From: Cytophagaceae bacterium
GTDB lineage: Bacteria; Bacteroidota; Bacteroidia; Cytophagales; Cytophagaceae
Length of the DNA stretch: 11,064 nt
Direction of reading: 5' to 3'
Assembly: GCA_021151805.1 (NCBI GenBank)
Contig: JAGKWN010000123.1
Span: 1-11,064, forward strand
Part shown: positions 6,330 through 11,064 of the stretch, piece by piece
Position numbering within the stretch: the stretch's first letter is position 1
How the letters are laid out: each line of letters begins with the position of its first letter
Translations under genes and position numbers: made by a program
Notes under the pieces: generated by a model
Seen by the model: the letters and a program-made list of their open reading frames with translations, nothing else
Told to the model about the DNA's origin: nothing
Databases searched by the model: none

Positions 6330-6911
6330 ATGATTTCGATTTGTTTTGCAACCAATAATAAACATAAACTGGACGAGGTTCGGTCCAAAATCAATCCGCA
6401 GATAACTATTTTATCCCTGGAGGATATTGGCTGTCGCGAAGAGTTGCCGGAAACTTGTCCCACAATTGAAGAGAACTCTGCTCAAAAAGCACAGTATGTA
6501 GCTCAAAAATACAAGGTTAATTGTTTTGCAGACGACACCGGACTATTAGTCGATGCCTTGAACGGAGCGCCGGGCGTTTATTCTGCCCGCTATGCCGGTC
6601 CCAACTGCTCACCGGAAGACAATATGAATAAACTGTTAACGGCTCTTCAAGGTGTAGAAAACCGCAAGGCATCTTTTAAAACCTGTATTACACTCGTTTT
6701 AAATGGCAAACAACTGCAGTTTTCGGGTGAAGTAAATGGTGTTATTTTAACAGAACGGCACGGGGAAAAGGGCTTTGGCTACGACCCGATTTTCAGGCCC
6801 GATGGTTACACTACTTCTTTTGCAGAAATGTCGATGGAAGAAAAAAATACCATCAGCCACAGAGCATTAGCTGTAGCTAAATTGTATGATTACCTGGCAG
6901 AGTCAAAATGA
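6330..6911 (+). CDS. rdgB: dITP/XTP pyrophosphatase (RdgB/HAM1 family)
   Basis: The enzyme hydrolyses dITP, XTP and related non-canonical purine triphosphates to monophosphates, keeping them out of DNA and RNA. The 193 residues cover the whole family: the N-terminal CFATNNKHKLDEV (residues 5-17), EENSAQKA (47-54), and catalytic ADDTGLLVDALNGAPGVYSARYAG (67-90, D68/D69). GEKGFGYDPIF (145-155) and the C-terminal ISHRALA (175-181) complete it. All expected motifs are present and the length is usual. It is the first gene of a pair; its last four bases (ATGA) overlap the start of the downstream kinase, so the two are probably translated together. A shared nucleotide-metabolism theme is plausible. 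Its promoter was not identified. Confidence 0.96.
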   Translation: MISICFATNNKHKLDEVRSKINPQITILSLEDIGCREELPETCPTIEENSAQKAQYVAQKYKVNCFADDTGLLVDALNGAPGVYSARYAGPNCSPEDNMNKLLTALQGVENRKASFKTCITLVLNGKQLQFSGEVNGVILTERHGEKGFGYDPIFRPDGYTTSFAEMSMEEKNTISHRALAVAKLYDYLAESK

Positions 6912-7519
6912 AACCTCCTTTGGTCATAGGCATTTGCGGCGGCAGCGCGTCCGGTAAAACATATTTAAAAGATCTGCTGCTCGCCCGTGCGCCCGAAGGA
7001 AAAGTTGTGCCTTTTACGCTGGATAGCTATTATTTACCGCGCGACTGGCAAAAAAAAGATAAAAACGGCTATCTGAATTTCGATTTACCCGAAGCGCTCA
7101 ATACGCAGAAAATGATTTATGATTTTCTGGATCTGACCAATGGCTTTTCAATCGAACAACCTGTCTATCAATATAAAATTTCTCCTCCATCCCTGGATTT
7201 CAGGATTATTGAGCCTGCCCCGGTCATTATTGCAGAAGGAATTTTTCTGTTTCATTATAAAGAAATCAGGGAACGCATTGATGCGAAGGTATTTATTGAT
7301 GCTCCTTTTGATATGAAGCGCAAACGCCGGATCGAACGGGATATCCGGGAACGGGGTTATGAACTGCCTGAAATCGAATACCGTTTTGATAATCACGCGC
7401 AGGACTCTTATAATCAGTACGTTTTACCTTATCAGCCAGAAGCCGATTATCAAGTCATCGATGATGAATCCTTTGCAAAAACTTTCAACGAATTGTTAAA
7501 TCTGATTTTAGCCTATTAA
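6908..7519 (+). CDS. Uridine kinase-like P-loop kinase
   Basis: This 203-residue cytoplasmic protein belongs to the uridine kinase/phosphoribulokinase group of P-loop kinases. It has Walker A GGSASGKT (residues 11-18), the DSYY substrate loop (39-42), NFDLPEAL (57-64; NFDHPDAF is usual in Udk), QPVYQYK (84-90), EGIF (110-113) and the lid motif RRIERDIRERG (140-150). It most likely phosphorylates uridine/cytidine in pyrimidine salvage. HDP-to-LPE changes and the slightly short length leave room for another nucleoside or small-molecule substrate, so I give no gene symbol. It follows rdgB with a 4-nt overlap and ends just before the promoter at 7520-7550. Confidence 0.88.
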   Translation: MKPPLVIGICGGSASGKTYLKDLLLARAPEGKVVPFTLDSYYLPRDWQKKDKNGYLNFDLPEALNTQKMIYDFLDLTNGFSIEQPVYQYKISPPSLDFRIIEPAPVIIAEGIFLFHYKEIRERIDAKVFIDAPFDMKRKRRIERDIRERGYELPEIEYRFDNHAQDSYNQYVLPYQPEADYQVIDDESFAKTFNELLNLILAY

Positions 7520-7550
7520 TTTGCGTTCTGATCTGATTTATTTAGCTTTG
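7520..7550 (+). promoter_or_regulatory. Promoter ahead of the small exported protein and secDF
   Basis: TTTG (7520-7523) and TAGCTTTG (7543-7550) are spaced by 19 nt, a full match to the Bacteroidota consensus. The start would be near 7555-7559, only 3-7 nt ahead of the ATG at 7562, so the transcript would have an extremely short leader. No terminator is seen between 7562 and secDF, so secDF is likely on the same transcript. Confidence 0.75.
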
Positions 7551-7561
7551 CAAGCTATAAA

Positions 7562-7918
7562 ATGAAAAAACAGTACTCATCATATTATTTCACGCTACTT
7601 TTTGCATTGATCCTTACAATGCTGGGGGCAGTTTGTTATTCGCCAATACTACATGCGAATACAAAAGCTGTTGCTGAAAAAGCGTCTAAAGATGATGGCG
7701 GCTCAAGTAAAGCCGAACAGGTAATAACCATCGGTCAGCATGTTGCCAGCACTTTGTCTTTTTCTTTTGAAAGCAATACTGATTTAATTGCCAGTGATTT
7801 TAATTTTGTTCATTTTGGATTGCCGTTTGAAGTTGTTCACCGCGTTCTTTCTGCAATCTTCCAGAATTCATATCTGAGTAATATTTTTCCTTTTGCCATT
7901 TCGGCCCAGGCCCCATAG
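7562..7918 (+). CDS. Small signal-peptide protein ending in Gln-Ala-Pro; candidate secDF secretion monitor
   Basis: I do not recognise a family for this 118-residue protein. What is visible: a signal sequence with a basic start (MKKQ), a hydrophobic core at residues 10-26 and a possible cleavage after A32 (ILHA). A polar Lys/Asp/Ser segment (35-52) follows, then a more hydrophobic region (80-113). The C-terminus is FPFAISAQAP, directly followed by TAG. It lies directly upstream of secDF under a consensus promoter with almost no leader. Known arrest peptides share this layout: SecM (before secA), VemP (before Vibrio secDF2) and MifM (before yidC2) are short, membrane-targeted and stall near their C-terminus. 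SecM stalls at ...RAGP and TnaC stalls with Pro as the last codon before stop. A secretion-monitor role is inference. The alternative is an ordinary small periplasmic protein. The last five sense codons (TCG GCC CAG GCC CCA) are GC-rich for this AT-rich region. Confidence 0.75.
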   Translation: MKKQYSSYYFTLLFALILTMLGAVCYSPILHANTKAVAEKASKDDGGSSKAEQVITIGQHVASTLSFSFESNTDLIASDFNFVHFGLPFEVVHRVLSAIFQNSYLSNIFPFAISAQAP

Positions 7919-7950
7919 TATTATTCCCCTGATGTAGCATTCATAAGTCT

Positions 7951-7991
7951 GCCCTTGTGGCAAGGCTTGTAAAGACCTTTGCATAAAAGGT
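7951..7991 (+). promoter_or_regulatory. Two small hairpins in the spacer before secDF
   Basis: The 118-nt spacer 7919-8036 has no ORF of note. It has two local stems: GCC(C)TTG/CAAGGC at 7951-7966 (one bulged C, 3-nt loop) and ACCTTT/AAAGGT at 7975-7991 (5-nt loop). Neither is followed by a good T-run, so they are not clear terminators. Competing pairings with the 3' end of the upstream small gene also exist: 7889-7895 with 7984-7990, and 7907-7912 with 7964-7969. A switch between the two states, set by the ribosome, is conceivable but unproven. The secDF start region itself is AT-rich, with no evident Shine-Dalgarno. Confidence 0.4.
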
Positions 7992-8036
7992 TCAATCCAG
8001 TTTTACCCAATACAATAATATATTTACTAACTAACA

Positions 8037-11024
8037 ATGAGAAATAAGAATTTAATTATCGCGCTCACAGTAATTGTTACTGCACTGAGCTTCTTTTACA
8101 TCTCATTTACCTTTGTAGCAAGAGGTATTGAGAAAGATGCTATTGACGCGGCAACCCAGGCCGATGGTAAAGTCAATGCCAACATCAAACAGGCGTACTT
8201 TGATTCAATTTATGACAAACCTGTTTACAACCTGCTTGGAGCAGAATTTACCTATAAGCAGGTTAAAGAACTTGAGATGGCTTTAGGTCTGGATTTGCAA
8301 GGTGGCATGCATGTTGTGCTTGAAGTTTCTCCGGTAGAAATTTTAAAAGCAATGGCTGGCTCCAATGCAGAAAATGCAACCTTCAAGCAAGCGCTTGAAA
8401 ACGCGAAAACAAAACAACGCAATAGCCAAAATACATTCCAGCAATCATTCTTTGATGAGTACCGTGCATTAGCAGGTACTGATAATCTGAATAAGATTTT
8501 TGCGAACGCTTCAAACAAAGATAAAATCACGATCAACTCAACAGATAAAGAAGTTGAAAAAATGATCAACGATGAAATTGATTTATCTGTTGACCGTTCA
8601 TTCAACATTCTTCGTAACCGTATTGATAAATTCGGAGCAATCCAGCCAAATATTCAACGTGTAAGAGGCACAGGCCGTATACTTGTTGAATTGCCGGGTG
8701 TTGAAAACACGCAGCGTGTACGTAACTTATTACAAGGAACTGCAAAACTTGAGTTCATGGAAGTTTATCAGATCTATGAAATATCTGATAAAACAAACCG
8801 TATCAACGACTACCTGGTTACATTAGCTGAAGAACAAAAAGGCACTAATACAACTGTAGATACTGCTGCAGCAAAAACTACGCAGGCAGACAATTCATTA
8901 TTAGTAAACTCAGGTGCAGATTCCACAACTACTGCAAAAGCTGATTCTGTAAAACAGGATAAACAAGACACATCAAAAGTTTCAGACTTCTACCGTCTGA
9001 TCCGCGCACAAGGCGGCTTGATCTACGAAACCAAAGATACTGCAACAATCAATAAGATCCTGAACATGCCTAAAGTGCAGTCTATTATTGGTAACGATTT
9101 ACGTTTTGTTTGGGATAGAAAAGCAAATATTTCTGATGACGGCATCGGATACATTGAACTTGTACCGGTAAAAGTTGGCCGTGATGGCAAGGCGGCACTT
9201 TCTGGAGACGTTATCACGAATGTTAGCTACAACCTGGCTACAGACGGAAAAGGATATGAAGTATCTATGCAAATGAACCCAAGCGGTGCACAGGCATGGA
9301 GAAGAATCACAAAAGAAGCTTCTACTGCTCCTGCGCAAAATCCAAACCTGAAAAGACGTATTGCAATCGTGTTGGATAACGCTGTTTATTCTGCACCGGT
9401 TGTGCAGGTAGAAATTCCAAATGGTAGCTCTTCAATTTCAGGAGACTTTACATTAGAAGAAGCAAAAGATTTGGCTAATATCCTGAAAGCTGGTAAACTT
9501 CCTGCACCTGTACGTATTGTTGAAGAAGTTGTAGTAGGTCCTACACTTGGACAAGAAGCAATCATGGACGGTTTAGTATCTATGTTTGCAGGTATTGCAA
9601 TTGTAGTATTGCTATTGATGATGTACTACAACAAAGGTGGTTTTGTTGCTGATATCGCATTGCTCTTTAACATCATCTTTACATTAGGTTTCCTTGCGTC
9701 ACTAAATTCTGTACTTACGCTTCCTGGTATTGCCGGTATCGTATTAACAATCGGTATGTCTGTGGATGCGAACATCCTGATCATGGAGCGTATCAAAGAA
9801 GAACTTGCTAACGGCAAGTCATTATTAGCTGCTATTGAGCTTGGTTATGATAAAGCATTCAGCTCTATCTTTGACTCCAACCTTACAACTATCTTAACGG
9901 GTGTTATCTTATTCTTCTTAGGTGAAGGTCCTGTAAAAGGTTTCGCTACGACGCTTGTTATTGGGGTACTTTGTTCATTCTTTACTGCTGTATACATCAC
10001 TAAAGTAATTTTATTGTGGATGGCTCGCAACAAGAAAGATGATGCTGTTTCTTTCGACACATTCATTTCTAAGAATGCATTTAAAAACCTGAACTTTGAC
10101 TTTATCTCTAAGCGTAAAATTGCTTATATCTTCTCTTCAGCAATTCTTGTTATTGGTTTAGGTCTTACAATCATGCAAGGTGGTTTGAACCTTGGTGTAG
10201 ACTTCAAAGGTGGTCGTTCTTACATCGTTGAATTCAAAAATCCGGTTGTAGCATCAGACCTGAGAGCTGGCTTGAATGATTATTTTGAAGGTGCCGGTTC
10301 TGAAGTAAAAACTTACGGTTCAGAAACAAAAGTAAAAATCACAACAAGTTATCTAGTTGAAGACGAATCTGCAGAAGCAGATAAAATAGTAGTTGCTGCC
10401 CTAACAAAAGGAGTGGAAAACTATGCGAAAGGCAACACCTTCGAAATTTTAAGTTCTTCTAAAGTTGGTGCTACTGTAGCGGATGATATTAAAAATGCTT
10501 CATGGAAATCCATGTTGGTATCATTGATTGGTATCTTCCTTTACATCTTCTTACGTTTCAAAAAATGGCAGTTATCATTGGGTGGTGTTGTAGCCTTATT
10601 CCACGATACACTTATGGTTCTTGCAATATTCTCGATTCTGCGTGTGTTCAATATTGACTTTGAAATTGATCAGGTAATTGTTGCTGCATTGCTTACTATT
10701 ATTGGTTTCTCTATCAACGATACCGTTGTAATCTTTGACCGTGTTCGTGAATTCGACAGAGACTCTCACAAACTGAACATGGCGAAAATGTTAAACGCGT
10801 CTATCAACAGTACCCTTAGCCGTACCATCATGACAACGGTTATCGTATTGGTTTCTGTATTGATCCTATTCATCTTCGGTGGCGAAACATTAAGAGGTTT
10901 CTCTTTTGCATTGCTGATCGGGGTTGTATTCGGTTCTTACTCTACCATCTTCATTGCGGTACCGATGTTGTTGGATTTAAGATCTAAAGCTGAAAAAGAA
11001 GCTGACGACAAGTTGTTGGCTTAA
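8037..11024 (+). CDS. secDF: Fused protein translocase subunit SecDF
   Basis: SecDF is the inner-membrane RND-type partner of SecYEG that uses proton flow to pull exported proteins across the membrane. The 995 residues hold both halves. SecD part: a first membrane segment (residues 5-25), LGLDLQGGMHVVLEV (83-97), the periplasmic P1 domain with LDNAVYSAPVV (446-456), and five more segments from about 510 to 661. These include GMSVDANILIMERIKEEL (573-590), whose D577 matches the essential proton-path Asp. SecF part: NFDFISKRK (686-694), LNLGVDFKGGRSY (717-729), the P4 domain, then INDTVVIFDR (893-902; D895) and STLSRTIMTT (925-934; R929). P1 carries a Thr/Ala/Asp/Ser-rich low-complexity stretch at about 268-317, probably a flexible insertion. 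Length and fusion are typical of Bacteroidota. Start MRNKNLIIAL gives the first membrane segment directly. Confidence 0.97.
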   Translation: MRNKNLIIALTVIVTALSFFYISFTFVARGIEKDAIDAATQADGKVNANIKQAYFDSIYDKPVYNLLGAEFTYKQVKELEMALGLDLQGGMHVVLEVSPVEILKAMAGSNAENATFKQALENAKTKQRNSQNTFQQSFFDEYRALAGTDNLNKIFANASNKDKITINSTDKEVEKMINDEIDLSVDRSFNILRNRIDKFGAIQPNIQRVRGTGRILVELPGVENTQRVRNLLQGTAKLEFMEVYQIYEISDKTNRINDYLVTLAEEQKGTNTTVDTAAAKTTQADNSLLVNSGADSTTTAKADSVKQDKQDTSKVSDFYRLIRAQGGLIYETKDTATINKILNMPKVQSIIGNDLRFVWDRKANISDDGIGYIELVPVKVGRDGKAALSGDVITNVSYNLATDGKGYEVSMQMNPSGAQAWRRITKEASTAPAQNPNLKRRIAIVLDNAVYSAPVVQVEIPNGSSSISGDFTLEEAKDLANILKAGKLPAPVRIVEEVVVGPTLGQEAIMDGLVSMFAGIAIVVLLLMMYYNKGGFVADIALLFNIIFTLGFLASLNSVLTLPGIAGIVLTIGMSVDANILIMERIKEELANGKSLLAAIELGYDKAFSSIFDSNLTTILTGVILFFLGEGPVKGFATTLVIGVLCSFFTAVYITKVILLWMARNKKDDAVSFDTFISKNAFKNLNFDFISKRKIAYIFSSAILVIGLGLTIMQGGLNLGVDFKGGRSYIVEFKNPVVASDLRAGLNDYFEGAGSEVKTYGSETKVKITTSYLVEDESAEADKIVVAALTKGVENYAKGNTFEILSSSKVGATVADDIKNASWKSMLVSLIGIFLYIFLRFKKWQLSLGGVVALFHDTLMVLAIFSILRVFNIDFEIDQVIVAALLTIIGFSINDTVVIFDRVREFDRDSHKLNMAKMLNASINSTLSRTIMTTVIVLVSVLILFIFGGETLRGFSFALLIGVVFGSYSTIFIAVPMLLDLRSKAEKEADDKLLA

Positions 11025-11049
11025 TCAGTACTGATATGAAATTAAAGCC

Positions 11050-11064
11050 TCCCGACCCCGATAG
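11050..11064 (+). terminator. Left arm of a probable secDF terminator, cut by the window end
   Basis: TCCCGACCCCGATAG at 11050-11064 closely resembles the left arm of the palindromic terminator at 3733-3770 (TCCCGTCCCGATAG) and stands 25 nt after the secDF stop. The matching right arm would lie just outside the window, so the hairpin itself is not seen. Confidence 0.5.

Noticed and set aside
7955..7981. TTG (7955-7957) plus GACCTTTG (7974-7981) as a separate secDF promoter
   Set aside because: The -7 box has a mismatch at its first base and the spacer is 16 nt instead of 19-21. The T-rich part is also explained by the hairpin at 7975-7991.
8252..8608. 118-codon open frame antisense to secDF, and other open frames opposite real genes
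   Set aside because: These lie wholly opposite well-supported conserved coding sequence, show low-complexity composition and have no promoter or family resemblance.
11024..11035. Perfect 12-bp palindrome ATCAGTACTGAT at the secDF stop
   Set aside because: It is short, has no loop or T-run, and overlaps the stop codon; likely chance.
1..11064. CRISPR arrays, insertion sequences, phage or toxin-antitoxin genes
   Set aside because: No spaced direct repeats, transposase motifs, integrase or target-site duplications were seen; the gene content is core housekeeping.

Overview
The window reads as ordinary chromosome from a member of the Bacteroidota, most likely a Cytophaga-like organism. Three things point there. 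SecD and SecF are fused in one ORF of about 1000 residues. Ribosomal protein S16 carries a long Ala/Lys-rich tail. Three intergenic regions hold the TTG/TTTG...TAnnTTTG promoter signature of the Bacteroidota primary sigma factor, and start codons lack clear Shine-Dalgarno sequences. The species assignment is inference; no database search was possible.

Layout. Positions 32-2739 (minus strand) hold a three-gene cluster: a membrane-anchored 2x[4Fe-4S] protein, a two-repeat cysteine-rich (CCG) Fe-S protein of the HdrB/LutA/GlcF type, and a small conserved protein of unknown role. The first two look like a quinone-linked electron-transfer module. Positions 2770-2930 (plus) hold a complete tRNA-Phe(GAA) unit with promoter and terminator, followed by a family 2 glycosyltransferase (2955-3707). 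Two hairpins at 3733-3839 separate this gene from the converging ribosomal operon. Positions 3856-6113 (minus) hold the classic rpsP-rimM-trmD-rplS order (S16, 30S maturation factor, tRNA m1G37 methyltransferase, L19), with a well-formed promoter upstream of rpsP. Positions 6330-7519 (plus) hold rdgB/HAM1 and a uridine-kinase-like P-loop kinase, overlapping by ATGA.

Positions 7520-11024 (plus) hold a strong-looking promoter, a 118-residue signal-peptide-bearing protein of unknown family that ends Gln-Ala-Pro-stop, a 118-nt spacer with two small hairpins, and secDF. A short exported protein directly ahead of a Sec-translocon gene, with an Ala-Pro end at the stop codon, is the arrangement of the known force-sensing arrest peptides (SecM before secA, VemP before secDF2). 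I propose it as a candidate secretion monitor for secDF. This is the most interesting item here, and it is inference.

The window ends inside what looks like the secDF terminator. That partial element shares the CCCGATAG half-palindrome with the perfect palindrome at 3733-3770. I see no mobile elements, CRISPR arrays, phage genes or pseudogenes.
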